DNA of 64,000 nt, from assembly GCA_004794655.1 (NCBI GenBank), contig SMMW01000567.1:62001-126000 (forward strand), written 5' to 3'. Positions 1 through 13,300 of the stretch are shown in pieces (positions within the stretch are counted from its first letter, which is position 1; each line of letters starts with the position of its first letter). Below the pieces are notes generated by a model. The model was given only the letters and a program-made list of their open reading frames with translations, was not told the DNA's origin and did not search any database. A program made the translations under genes and the position numbers. This stretch comes from Marisa cornuarietis (Eukaryota; Mollusca; Gastropoda; Architaenioglossa; Ampullariidae).

Positions 1-1214
1 CTTGCCATCAGCTCGGGTGAGCACATAGAGCAGGACATGGTAGTCTCGCATGGGTTATCACCCCTGGGACGCCTCGCCAGTCGGGGAGGATTTTTCTTTG
101 TTTGCCGGTGATGAATCGACTAACGCCCTACGCCACCGACCCCTTTTCAAACGGCCTCCCGCTCACAGGGTAAATAAAAGTCTTGACCGTTATTTATCAA
201 TGTCATCCAACTCTTTAAGGTAATTGGACGGATTTTCTCCATCCCGATGTGGCTCTTTAATTCAGCTTTGCTGTAATTCTTTTCAGACAAAAAACAAACA
301 CCGACGTGCTCCATATCTTCCACCACCTCCACAACCCTTCACACACACACACACACACACGTGCTGACATTTAACCTAGCAGTTGTAAACAATAGTTGGA
401 TCCATTAGGATAGCTAATGCCATTCTGTCCGTTTTAATGGGTTATCCCCACAGCGTTGGCGTAGAATAAATGAGAGTCAATTTGGGGGCTTATGACGCAT
501 AACCAACTTTCCCTATTAGTAATTACAGTGGAGTTGCTTGTTGTTGTTTGTTTTTTTAATCAGCCAACTGTATTTTGCCTTGGAATTCGTATTGAGCCTA
601 TGACCTGGTGACCGTAGTGCTTAAGCCTCGCTAAATGAGTGGACCCCAAAGGACGATCGCACATAGCACAGTCAAATGCGTTGCGGTACTAAGGGCAGTG
701 ATTATCGGCTTGACTATAAGAATTCCAGATTGGACGACTACAGACATTACAAGCGGCGGTTTTCACCAAAGACTTTCATCTGAGGCTTTGAGCGCTTTTT
801 TGTCTAGAAACACTTGCAAGTCCCCGAGCACTTCCAGAGTAAATGTGAATGCACAGTAGCGACCATCCGTCAAGACATGCGCCAGCTCCATCTCGGTCCT
901 CGTAACGGCGAAGCGGTGCATGCAAGTCGATATGGAGTCTAACGTATTTTTGCGGGAGGGGGAAGTGGGGCAGGGGGGTGTGCCCTGACACTTTAAGGAA
1001 CACGGCGGGTAGATTTTTTTGCATCGTTAAACAGACGAATCGTGCGCTTGCACACTCCGCATAATCCCTACAGCAGAAAGATCAATAGTCTCTAGGTTCG
1101 GTACGCCTATTTGGAATTAATAAAATCTGATTGGAATTTTCATAATTTGTAATTTGAAGGTCCTGACGTGAATTTTCATCTCCTTTATCCAAGGTTTATC
1201 TTTTCAACAGATAG

Positions 1215-1254
<40 letters not shown>

Positions 1255-4200
1255 CTTATACTTCGCGCCTATTGGAGTTGTCTCCGCTTAGTACAACATA
1301 TTTACATATACACACACATCCATTTTTTCACAGCTCCAATAACTCAGTGACACGAGGCTACACCTGTTTTAGTCGGATAGATAGTGGATCAACAGGTCAA
1401 CAGGAAACACCTTGTCTACCGGCGCGGATTTCAGTCTATTTACATCACGACGCGTCTCACTCTGTAATCTTTGAATAGCAAAAATATTACTGGTAATCTG
1501 TCACGATTTTTCAATAAGTCTACGGTTACTTTTTTAATGTCCATTTCTCGAGGAAACGGAATCATACAAATGTATTTCAAAGCATATTAAAAATGTTGCA
1601 ATTATTATGGCAGTGTCCTAGTCGACATCATGGTAATTATTGAAGAATATTATCTTCAAACAACTGCTGTTATTGAATTCACACTCACGAAAATCGTAAT
1701 ATCTATCGAAATCAGACAGGTGCACACATATCAAGCCTAAAACATCTCTACATCTAGAGCGTTACTTCGCATTCAATAACATGTCCACATGGCTGGCCGC
1801 CGCGCAAATAATATATATTATGTTCAAAATGCTATTATAGCGACCAAATTATTAAAAGCAGCTGTAACGAAAGTACCACTAGGCAGCTGTGACGAAAGAC
1901 CTGCACTGCTTAAGCCCACTAGTGACGTCAGAGTTGAGTTGCAAGGTGCACGAGCTGGCGAGCTGTGTTGAGTTTGTTGGGAGGGGAAGTGGTAAAGCGT
2001 GATTCTGGCCAGCAGAGCTCCCCACCACCACCACCACTACATACACTCTCTCGCGCGCGCAACAAGCCCAACCCCTCCCTGATCCAGATAAACGGCTGTC
2101 GAGGCACGGGGCAAGGCAGACTGAGCGGCTCCATATTGCATTAGCGTGCGCACTCACTCCATCTTTAATGATACAGGCGAGAAAATCGATGCAACCTTTG
2201 GGCTATCTGTCTGCTCAACAAGTGCCATAACGCGGCGATAGCTGCAAAGGGGACAGGTCGGAGATCCCGGGGAACAGGCAGGACGGCCGTTTAAACCGAT
2301 TTATACGGGACGAATGCTTGGACTGACGTATTTAGTTGTAAAATCTTGGCTAGTCTAACTCATCATGCCTCATGGGGCTACAAGTAACACGATATGTACC
2401 ATTCTCTCGCGTTTCAGCTTCCTTCTCAAGTGTTTCGGGTATTGTGGGGATGGAAGCATTTTGAGAAGGGGGAGGAGAGGGAGGGGCAAGAGTGAGGAAG
2501 AGAATGTGAGTGAATATATTCAAAGAAGGGAAACAATGCCCCACTACACCATTTTAACACTAAACCTGTTAACCAAGCTGTTGCGATGGTAAATCTGCTT
2601 AGAAGGTAGCTACATAAAGGGACCAAAAGTAAAACGGGATCTTCCACGGACAAATACTGTACGCGCAGTTTTCGTTTGACAAAGATAACCGATAAGGTCC
2701 CTGTCTTCCGCTGCTGGTCTACAAACTTGCCCGGAGAGCGTTCCCTCTCCCCTCTGGTCCATTAGCGTCTGGTCTTGTGTCCAGAGACCTGCATACCACA
2801 TCCGCCGTAAACGTTTTAAACTGTATTTTTAGTTTCTACTGTAGGATGATAATAAAACGTTTGAACACAGTCTGAATTCCCGTTTCTTTCGTCCCCACAT
2901 AATTAAATGTCCTCACGTACGCTAACGAAACTGAATTACATTCTCGTTCTTTTAGAAAAGCTTACGATCCCCGGTGTGGCCACATTTTCTACGTGTGTCC
3001 TGATTTTCTGTCAGCTATATTATGTAGATCTCAAGGACATGTTATTTAATAATAATAATAAGAAGCAGTTATCTATTGTTTCAATTTTCAACTGATAAAA
3101 ATGTTCCAAAGCATTGCGACTTTGGGCCTGACTGCCCTCACAAAAGTTTTTTTTTTTAAACTAACAACAAATAATAATAAAGGATGAAAAACGCGGCAGT
3201 TCGAATTTCTTATCACCTAAATCTGCTACTTACAGAGTGCTGAAGAAGTGGTTCCACCCGCGACTGTTGTGGCGGCCGTACTGTCGTACTGTCAGTCGAC
3301 GTCCCCCACCCCTCCCCTTACGAGCTACCTGTGCCCCCGCAACGTTTCCGTTGACCTGATGAGTCAGACCCCGCAGAAAACCAACAGTAGCCGACCGGAA
3401 ACATAGGAGTAAGGAAGGTGTGTGTGTGTGTTAGGTGGTGATTGTGAGAACGGCGACCTTGGGGATTCCCCGTCGCCGTGCAATGCATCAGTCTCTTGCT
3501 TGCGCCTGGCGCGCCCGGTTGAGATTAAAAAAAAAAAAACACTCGCTAGTCACCACTACAGTGAGAGACACTGGGTTCTCGTCGCGGGACTCTCTCTGTA
3601 TGTAACACCTGTTAGCAGGGCTCCAGTTTCCTTCTCCCTCTCTCCTCAAAATCATCTCTTGGTTGGAAGCACTTTCCCGCCAATGCAAGCAACCAACCAG
3701 CCGTCGGTTAAACTTTAGACCATAATGGGTGAGTGACTAGAAAGGGTAAATAAGTGTTAGTCTAGAATCTAGATCCTTCACTTCGGACCGCGCTTGTTAC
3801 AAACAAAACAGACCACGAATAAACAGCATTTATATTTTATACATATCTGTAACTATAGTGCTCGTGTTATTGAAGTCTATATTTTAGACACACATGGTTA
3901 ACAACCTCAAGTTATTTTCTTGATAAACGCAACCCTACGTCCGACGAAGTACTCGCACTACTTAAAGTATAGAATTTGCAGTTACTCTCCAAGTTTAGCT
4001 CTCGCTCAAACTTCAACCCTTTACCCCCAGCTTAAAAAAATAAAATAAAAAAGTAATATACAGCATTACGATCAGCCATATCAGAATGGAGTGGTTGTTC
4101 CCGTTGTGCTTACAACAACGAACTGAGCTTATTTAACAGGAAGTTAAGACGCTAGAGTATATTCGAAACAAGTTGCATGGTAATTATTCTCTACCATTGT

Positions 4201-4830
4201 CTCTCGTTTCCTATGCAGTTTCTCTGCGCGGTTCTAATATTACTCAAAACTTCCTGGTCCTTACAAGTATTAGTTGCGTTAACAACTTTAGTTTTTCCCC
4301 TGTTACAGTACGATGAATCTACCACGTTGACAACGACTACTTGACACGATTATCTTACTGTGGACTGTCCGCCTTTGAATGCTTTCATCATCTGACTCAC
4401 GTACGTGTCACTCGACCTGTACCTTACCCATGCGGCGTCCCACAGCTCACGCCTGTCTGATCGGCCTTTCATACAAACGCTGCGGGGTTCACGCAGCCCC
4501 AATCTCCTCTCCACCCAGCCACCCTGTCCTTCCCACGCTGGTCTCACTCCCGCCTTCCCTCAACACACTGCCCCCACCTCCTTCCTCTCGTTATACCTCC
4601 CCGTCTCTCCAAGCTCAAACGAGTGATGTCAGCACCCAAAACTCCACTGTGTGTTGCTGAGTCTCTTTGTACCACAGTCTTCTTATTTAAACTATTTCCT
4701 GTCGGCAATCCTACCTGACCCTCACACCACCGGCCTCTTGTCTCGGCAGGTGCCTCGGGGCGGGGGAGGGGGGACCTGGGATCTCTGTCTCTCTCTAGGG
4801 CGTTCTTGACTGTTCCTTACCATTCTCACT
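1..4830. other. Left flank with no recognised gene
   Basis: I see no coding exon that I can support here. The stretch is GC-richer than the introns further right. It holds a TG microsatellite (1215-1253), a palindromic CRE-type TGACGTCA (1923-1930), an AP-1-type TGAGTCA (about 3360) and pyrimidine-rich tracts (4500-4620). This composition could be the promoter or 5' region of a gene outside the window, but no start codon, splice pair or conserved peptide fixes that. The reading frames present are short and show no family resemblance. Confidence 0.4.
1215..1253. repeat. (TG)n microsatellite
   Basis: Uninterrupted TG dinucleotide run of about 19 units. It produces a spurious Cys-Val reading frame. 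Confidence 0.95.
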
Positions 4831-6180
4831 GAGACCATTGTGCACTATGCTAAAACATATCGAATTTCAACCATTGCTGACCATTTGGCCCAGCTCATTT
4901 CTCACTTTCCTATCTGTTTCAATCCTTTTTGCTTGGGTGTTCAAATCTGGGACTGCCCTAGTTCTACCTTCACCTGATTGCAACTGCATATGCTACTGTT
5001 ACTCAGAAATGTTTAGATTTGACCAATACATCAACTGTTATAAGTACTTTAAAATCTCAAAACATCAAAAGAAATTATTAATCAGCAAATGCACTAATGC
5101 ACTGGTGTAAAGCCAACTGGACTAGAGCTGTATCCAATGAATATATAAATTTGAGTCAAAGCCTGGAAACCTGAAAAAAGACACTAAAAAACACTTCAAA
5201 TGTTAAGGAATACACTAACTTACCAGCTGAAATTTAATTATAATAAGCAAGATATTTGATTAGTATCTAAACCACCATATATGATCTCGCAATGACACCT
5301 TAATGTACAATCTATAAATTTCATTAAAATATGCCCATGTCAATTTATAAGTCTTTGATGATGACTACAGTTTCTTTATCAATAATATCTGAACAATATA
5401 ACTGGTAGTCTAAAGATATGACAACAAAATTTGCCTGGAAAAAAGATTAACACTTAACATCACTATTAAGTGCCTGTGGTGTGTAGAGAATTTGGAGTGC
5501 CTGGGCAAGAGAAGTAAATATGCCCCCAGTCAGTATGTCAAAATACCTGATCATTTTGTAGCAGAGGAACAAAACGAATAAGCTAATAAATGCTCTTATA
5601 TAAAAAGATCTTGACACAAAAGCTGAGGGTTGTTTTATATACATGAAACTTTAGCTTAATCAAATAATAGTCTTTTAATAAGCATTTTATTTGTACAACG
5701 GCTTAAAAAAAGCAAATTTTGTTTGGGGTACACCTCCTCTGTGGCACCACCTAATCTTTCCCTCTCCTGTTAGATATACCTCTGATAACCATACTGCATT
5801 TACCATAGCACTAATAAAAAGGATTAATACTTGGGTTTTCAGCTTGGTGGGAGATGGAAAGGGGTGGAGAGAGGGGAACTATTTACATCTGACAAGACTA
5901 TTCAAACTAAAAGCGAAGTAGGAAAGAGTTTGCCCTTTTCAAAGAAAGAAGATGGAAAAGACTGCAGCAACAGCTTGTAAAGCATTGATGAAGCTTTTAA
6001 ACCAATCCGTGCACTCCCAAAGATTAAGAATATATCAATAGTATATGTGCACGGACTTAATGAAAAATTTAGAATAATGACACTACCCTTGCAAAATCCA
6101 GCCCCACTTTTGAGCATAATAAGTTTTTCTTTAATTGCACCTTAATTCACATACGCTCCCTTTACAAAAGACGTTTTGGT
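4831..6180. other. Intergenic, nothing recognised
   Basis: AT-rich DNA with short reading frames only. I see no conserved protein, RNA gene or repeat family. Confidence 0.4.
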
Positions 6181-6184
6181 GCAC

Positions 6185-6345
6185 TATTGGGGAAGTGGAT
6201 AGCAGAGTGCTTAAAGCACTGATGAGCTGGTTTGATACCTGTGTAGCACAGAAATCGTTCCACAGTCAATCTAGCTGTTGGGAATGGGTATCTGACTCCA
6301 TGGAGGGTTGAGGAAAGGATGGCTGTGAGGAAGCAGGCCCCTAAA
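6185..6345 (+). mobile_element. tRNA-derived SINE (candidate)
   Basis: The segment starts with an RNA polymerase III A-box-like stretch (GTGGATAGCAGAGTGCTTAA). About 35 bp later comes a B-box-like GGTTTGATACC, close to the consensus GGTTCGANNCC. A central body follows (AATGGGTATCTGACTCCATG and a GAGG-rich stretch), then a T-rich end. That order is typical of animal tRNA-derived SINEs, and the central body resembles ones I associate with molluscs. I could not find clear target-site duplications, so the borders are approximate. It belongs to a different family from the SINEs at 28.7/31.1 kb and 57.75 kb. Confidence 0.5.
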
Positions 6346-9026
6346 AATCTCTTTCCTTTTTTTTGAAAAAATGTCATGATCTATCTTTATATTCTTGTTT
6401 TCAAATTTATTCATGATGCAGCAATAATATAACAATAACAAACCAGTAAAATGCTGCCATAGTAATTCAAAGTTACTTTTATGGTTGGTATTACTTATCA
6501 TATTACAAACATTATCTTGTTTTGTGAGAGGTATGGTGTTGGTGGTGGTAATGATGATCACAGAGCACAGAGACAACTTTTAAGCTGTTTGGGTTTTTTA
6601 CCTTTTATTTTCTCATCTATCTTGCAGCTCAGATTATAACCATTTTATCTGTCAGTCTCTGACATTTTCAATATACAAGTTTCCATGGCACATTGCTCAT
6701 TGTGTGATTTACTGATCTTCACTGGTTATAAAAATAATACCCTATGTCTCATTCCTAATACTATTAGTAGCAAACCAATTCTGAATTTCATAAACAAGAG
6801 GGCACACAGCTTTGTGTCCAAATGTTAAGTAAGAATAAACACACTGCACTGTGTTCTAATCCCTGAATGGGAATTTAAATATCATTTTAATTCACTGCTT
6901 GCATTTGCCATGCACAATTTTAGACATAACCCTTAATCATAATGAGCAAGTGAATGTAGCCAGATACTAAAGGAAAACTGCATATTTTTCAATCTGAGGC
7001 ACATTGATCCAAGACAAACATGTATATATATATACATCCCTAATTCATGCAGACATGAAAATCCCCCCACACACAATGGCATTGTCATCAGTGTATAGAG
7101 ATTCCTGTATAAAAGTTACTTTCTATCAATGTATGGTACTAACTTTATTCTTTTTATGACAGAAGTATGTTTGCGTGGTTTATTTAAGTAAAAGTCTTGT
7201 CTCAGAACAGTGACAGTATATGGTAGGTCTGTACTTCCAAAAATGAAACTCACTTCAGTTCACAGAAATTAACAAAAACACAAGTAAAATCTGTTTGTGA
7301 CGTAACTTCAACTGCCATGCTTGCCAGATAATAGCTACAGAGATGCCGTTTATGTCAAAGACTGTTGAGTCAGCCTTGATCCACAAGGGTTGAAAAAAAG
7401 GACCAGAAATAGCTTGTCTGTATGAGACAGTCGGGCAAAAATAACTCAAAGTAGGTCACAAACTGTGAATCATGTGATGACCACAACATTCACTTCCGTG
7501 ACTCACCTTATGATAATGTTGTCAACATTCGGGGGAAGGTAGCACCACCAAAGAAGCAGTCACCATTCCATAACGTTTCCACGGACGCTGGTATGTATGA
7601 CGTGGTCAGCTATTTTTATTTTGCAAGACAGGAGACTGTGTGGCAACTGCCGAATTCTAAGCACCCACCTTTCTGCACAGGATTCTCAAAGTATATCCGA
7701 ACTTGACATTGTTTTCTGTGTTTGTTGCGATACGAAGATCTTGAGAATACAAGAAACTAAACTACTTGGTCCTTTCGAAATTGAGAACTATAAATACACA
7801 TGGCATTCTCCCTCAAAAAAGCTCCTCGCGTATGTTTTGTAGCGTTCCGTTATCTGATTTTACTCCCGCCGATAGAGAGCAATAGGGTAATGTAAAAACC
7901 ACGTTGTCATCGTTATCTTTCTAGGGAAATGGGTTACGATGCGCTTGATCACCCTAACTGTTGTTAACAAAATCTTTTTACACACATTTTAGTGTTCCAA
8001 ATCGATAGAAATGAGCACAAGGCATGTAAATTTCATCACATATCGACGTGCCGTGACATCCTAGTTTTGAAGCAACACTTCCCACGCAATCTCACGCGAT
8101 ACAGTTCACGAGTCCCCAAACCACCAGATGTTCGCTGTCGATGATTTAGTTTCTTCTTTCATCGGTACACACGGGACCATTGGGCAATCCGGCTATTTTC
8201 GTCGAGGTCAATAAAACTATAAATTAAAATAATCTCTACCACAGTTCAAGAGAAAAGAAAATACTGTTCACGCAGACTTTTAAGTCTGTGACTGTTCATC
8301 ACATTTACTAACCGCACCCAATGGGTTGCGCATGCATGTTATTCACATGTACGAAGTGGCAATGTAAAACATGGCAAGATTAAACGGCTCTTACTCAATA
8401 TAATAAAGATTAGAATCTTAAAAAAAAAATTTTTTTGTTAGCCGCGAGAAAGATGTTCGGTGTTTGTGTGATTTAATAAATTATCGGAATGGTAGTAAGC
8501 GTTAGTCTAATAATAAGGATAATATAGGCCTAAGATTAAATATGTTCAATCAATTCTCTGATGATATCTGTGGATTAATTTAAATGATCTTTTTTCTGTA
8601 ATTGAAGCACATTAAATTGTTCTTAGTGATAAGCAGTGTGTGTACGCGAGCGTGTATAACTTGACTTTGTTCTCCATTTAATTGCATGAGCGTTGATAAT
8701 CTCCCTTTAAACATCAGGACTATATAACGTGCAAGCAATCTCTCTTGATCAAGCGCACACGAAGACTGCATGGTGATTCAAAGTGATAAAAGCCACGCTT
8801 AAAACCTATTGACCAAAATGTTTATTTAGTGTACGCTTTTACTTCCAACTAAAACTTTTTCATGCATTCAATCATGTGGGAAACATTGCTCTCTTTATGG
8901 TTAACTTTTTCTTCAAATGTACAGCTTTTTATCTTTTTTATGTAACACTTGCAGACAATAAGAACTCCCAGATTAAGCCATGTATAAATTTTGTTTTTCT
9001 TTGTTGGGCTTACTCAAATAGTAGTA
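6346..9026. other. Intergenic, nothing recognised
   Basis: No supported gene. The part at 7.5-8.4 kb is somewhat richer in CG dinucleotides and contains a small open frame (7597-7842), but it has no recognisable homology and no clear splice structure. A self-complementary A9/T7 block sits near 8420. Confidence 0.35.
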
Positions 9027-9594
9027 CAGTGGCATAGGAACCAGGGGTGCAGCCGCCCCTTCAAAAAGATTCTGTGGAGGTATGAATATCATTTTGCCCA
9101 CCCCCACCCCAATGCTTGTGATGTGATTCTTTACAAAGTACAAAAATAGTAGAGGAACCGAGAGAGAGAAAGATGACAAATGACAATTTTCTAATGAAGG
9201 TAACAGAATAAGCAAATGTTATGCTTTTTACACCTTCCCCTTGATCCATATAAAGGAAAAAGAAACACTACTCTAACAAAAAAAAAAGGCATTAATCAAC
9301 GAAGACAGGTTTTTTTGCACACTAATTTTCTAACCTTGAATGTGATTATTATAAATTTCATATCCTGAATATAATTTCTTATGATTGTGATAACAGGACA
9401 AGTCTTTTTCAATGTTTTTGTCGTTTAACACTGAAAGCAGCATATGCTACCTCTGTGTATGTAGGTGTGTGTATGGTTGCACATACACTTCCTCCTTTTT
9501 TGTTCATAATGTGCGAGTGTGAACATTGTTCACTGTGAGCTGGAGTTTGCCTCCCACCCCCCTCAACGCTGCGCATCTTCCTATGTCACCAAGT
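9027..9594. mobile_element. hAT-like non-autonomous DNA transposon (about 568 bp)
   Basis: The left end begins CAGTGGCATAGGAACC and the right end reads, inverted, as GGTGACATAGGAAG, so the termini are imperfect inverted repeats. The left flank TAGTAGTA and right flank TACTAGTA match at 7 of 8 bases, consistent with an old 8-bp target duplication as made by hAT transposases. CAGTGGCRTAG ends are common among hAT elements. There is no transposase frame inside, so it would be non-autonomous. The right border may be off by a few bases. Confidence 0.5.
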
Positions 9595-10331
9595 ACTAGT
9601 AGTGAACCAGGCTCCCCATTCTTTCAAAGAAAATCACCAGGAGAGTTCATATATTAAAGAACCCCACTGAAGCTGCTCCATAAATCTGCTATATTTCCAA
9701 CATACTTTAAGCAGCACTCAATTTGCTATGCCACTTTGACATAGTACAGAATGTAATAAACCAAGCACTCAGTTTAAACATAATTTTACTTCGGGCAACA
9801 CTTTTGTTTATATGACAGATATCTGGACTGGAAGTGGGCAGACCAACGACAATCTCTGAATGATTTGTTTATTGCACATATCAACATTACATGTAAGAAA
9901 CTTAGTGCATTAATTTTTTCAACCAAAATTTAATTTCTGAAAATCTTCCTAGGGTGACAAAGCTTTCAGGTCTCTTTTCAATGAAACATAAATAACATCT
10001 ATTATCAGGTTATGGAAATCTGAAGCAATAATTGATAAAAATGTTTAAAATAAGAAACAAATACTATTTAAAATAGCATCCATGTGGTATATTTGCATAC
10101 AACAATGATCTTGCACTTAACAGAATATATTACATAAAAAATCATATGGTGCCATAATAACACACAAACAATGCATCTTCAGATTTCCTTCATAATTAAA
10201 ACCGCTTAATAGAATATATTTTTCTTTTAAAGGGGATGTCAGCTTCAATAAAAAACACTGGTAAGTCAGACTTCACAGAAGGAAACAACAGGCTTTCTAA
10301 AAGTCAAACAGTTTCCCATCTTTCTGTCTTT
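9595..10331. other. 3' flank of UBE2G2
   Basis: AT-rich DNA downstream of the minus-strand UBE2G2 stop; part is probably its 3' UTR. I cannot place the polyadenylation site confidently. Confidence 0.35.
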
Positions 10332-13300
10332 TCATAATCCTAAAGACTTCCTAACAGTAGCGGCAGCTATCTCTTCAAACTGCCTTCTGTCTTCACGCCA
10401 CTTTTTGGCTGCATCAACATTTGCAGCACTCTCATCATTAGGTTCTGAAAATAAACAGCAAAAAGTATACATTTTTCCATTTGACTGTAAGGATGGAGGA
10501 AAATATAAACAATGAGTTCACTAAAAACATGGTTCGTAAGGATAATTTAGCTCTAAAGCTTATGGAACAAAATAAAGGAACAAACTGGATTGCTTGTATA
10601 TGCACTAGAGATGCCTGTGAAGTTCAACTGCATTTATAGTATGAAGTATTCCTCCTAAAGTTTCTTGACGTTTTTAAAAATAAAAAAAAGTACAATCCTG
10701 TGCTCAATCCTTTTCAGTCTTTCTGTAGATTTATTGCTAATGTGCTTGGCTATAGAGCAAAAAGTTACACATTGAGGCACAATTTGGCAAGTGAGTAGAA
10801 AACGTCCTCTGCCTGTGCAGCAGCAATAAACATGCTGTGTGCTAGATATTGTGAACAGTTACAATTCAGTGAACACTGGCTATCAGGTTATGGGATTTTT
10901 TCACTATACTTTCTCCCTTGTACTCTAGACATGATGTAGGCTAAAATAGGAAAGCATAAGACACTTGATTACTAAGAGCAGAAAAGAACAATAACAGGAC
11001 AAGATTTGGAATCTGGAGTGGTGTTTTAACAATGGATTATCAGACTGTAAAGAAGCACTAATTTTACATGAAGAACTCTAAAACAATAACAATTTTCCAT
11101 AGATGTTGTGGTGATTGCCACATTTGTGCAAAACTGAATGAAAAGACTTTCTGATAACCATTCTACACCATTTGTTAACTTTTACATGTAAGTATTGTGC
11201 AAATATGTGGACATAAACATGGTACCCTTTTGCATTTTGCCTATAATCTACATGCCATACACTTCTTAAAAAAAAATCATCAAAAGTATTTCATGTAAAG
11301 AATACTATATAAAAAGTGTACAAACCAGGACATTTCGTTCTACCCTAGTTCTTATCCACTGTCGTTTTTCAATCATCACATAACCATTGTCTAAACCAGG
11401 GGTGTGGAACATCTGACCTGTGAGCCATAAAAGGCCTATGAAGTCATTTGGTTTCGCCCAGCCAAAGCAACCACTCAAAATTCAATAACTCTAGGAGCTA
11501 TTTTCATGGTAGCTTAGTTTTATATTAACCCTCTTGGTTGGACAAGCCATGATCGTGGCTTTGCCGGGTTGCACGGGCAAGGCGATTTTCAGTACTTTTT
11601 ATTGCAAAGTTCAAGTTTTCTCTTTTCCAAAAATGTATAGGTTTCTTGGTCTAATGTTTATCTCAGAGCAGCAATAATAAAAAACAAACTTCACCCACTG
11701 TCGTCTTCGTAATCTTCAGTTATAAGCCAGTCATTGTAATGTTATATTTTTATCTTGAACCAAGAGGATTAAGTGAATCATAAGAACAATGTAAAATTTG
11801 AAGAACAAGAGAGGAACGTCCATTATGGGAAAGAGAGGGCAAATATGAGTATATGACGGGACAGAAACATATGCTTCTTGTCGACTGCCTGCTGCTTGTA
11901 TAGCAATGATTCAGTCAGTGCCAGGCAGACTGGGAGTGTGCATGTTGCAAGTGTTAACGCACTATGATGAATATACAGCCTGACTAATATATTATGCTAC
12001 TTTTTTAAGTTGATAATTTTTTATGGCCTTCGAATGATGTTATAAACATCCAAATAGCATTTGGCTGAAAAAAAGTTTCCCATCCCTGGTCTAAACCAAC
12101 AGCAGGTGATGCTCAAGACTAACCCGCAAGCATGCTAACAACAGACAGCAAAATCTTCTCCACGCTCTGTACAGGACTCCATCTCTCAGCACTGGTCTCA
12201 TAGCCCATGGGATCATCACCAGGTGTGTGAAGAATAGAAATACAAACTCGTCCATCTGGATATACTGGAAAACAAAAATTCTATTAAGCATGTGAAATTA
12301 AAAGGACAATCACAGTCAGTAAAAGTATCTAATGTATTCCCCTACTCTCAACTCCAGTACTGCAACACCATTCATGCTGCCATCTTCATTATATCATAGA
12401 TGTTGGTGAAATTATAATCATTCTGAATGCTTGTGTATACCTTCCTCTAGATGAATAAAACATCACTGTCTCATATGACAATTATCATATCCTTTCAAAA
12501 CAAAACAGTAAATTCTTTAAAATATCAGTCTTTACAGTTATGGTTACAGCACAAGATGGATGCCTATGTTACACAAGAAGCATAAACACCTATTTATGTA
12601 ATTCTTTTGAAGGTATTTATATGATCATAATAATAAATGAAGATTTTTATAGCGCATATTCACACTCATAGAGAGCATGCTCTTAGCACTTAAACGGGGA
12701 AGAGACAAGGACTAAATGGACAGAACATGAGGGACGGAAAAATAAACGACATTACTGATGACAAACAGAAAACAAAGATAGAAAACACAAAAGGCACCAA
12801 GTAACAGGAACAGAGAATATAGTGATTCTGCAGAGAAAGATGGGTAGAAAAGTAGCAAGAGCAAAAGGGGGGAAGGTAAGAAGGACTAGTATTGTGTGGG
12901 CAGTGTTAGGAGTAATGCTCAAGGAAGAGGTGCATTTTCAGTGCTGATTTGAAGGATTCAGTTGTAGGAAGGTGGTGGATATGGAAAGGGAGAGAGTTCC
13001 ATTTTTTTGCTGCACAGTAGCCAAAAATCCTGTGACCATATGTTGTTGTTCTGGTGACAGGAACAGTTAGGGTACGGTCATCAGACAAAGAGCGTAGTTG
13101 TCTGGCCAAAATGTAAGGGAAGAGAAGTTCAGAGAAATAGTCAGGACAGGAGCCTGCAAAGAAATTAAAACACAGCACAGACAGTTTCTACTGGATGCGA
13201 GAACGGATGGGTAGCCAGTGTAGAAAACAAAGGAGAGAAGTGACATGGTCCCATTTCGTTGCTCTAAGCACATTTCAGAAGTGTTCTTACATGAGCTACC

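Noticed and set aside
1215..1478. Open frame starting with a run of Cys-Val
   Set aside because: It is the translation of a TG microsatellite; the remainder has no homology or splice structure.
4379..4660. Pro/Ser-rich frames
   Set aside because: The stretch is pyrimidine-rich, which opens several overlapping frames at once; no conserved motif.
7597..7842. 81-codon frame in a CG-richer stretch
   Set aside because: No recognisable family, no splice sites in phase, no supporting neighbours.
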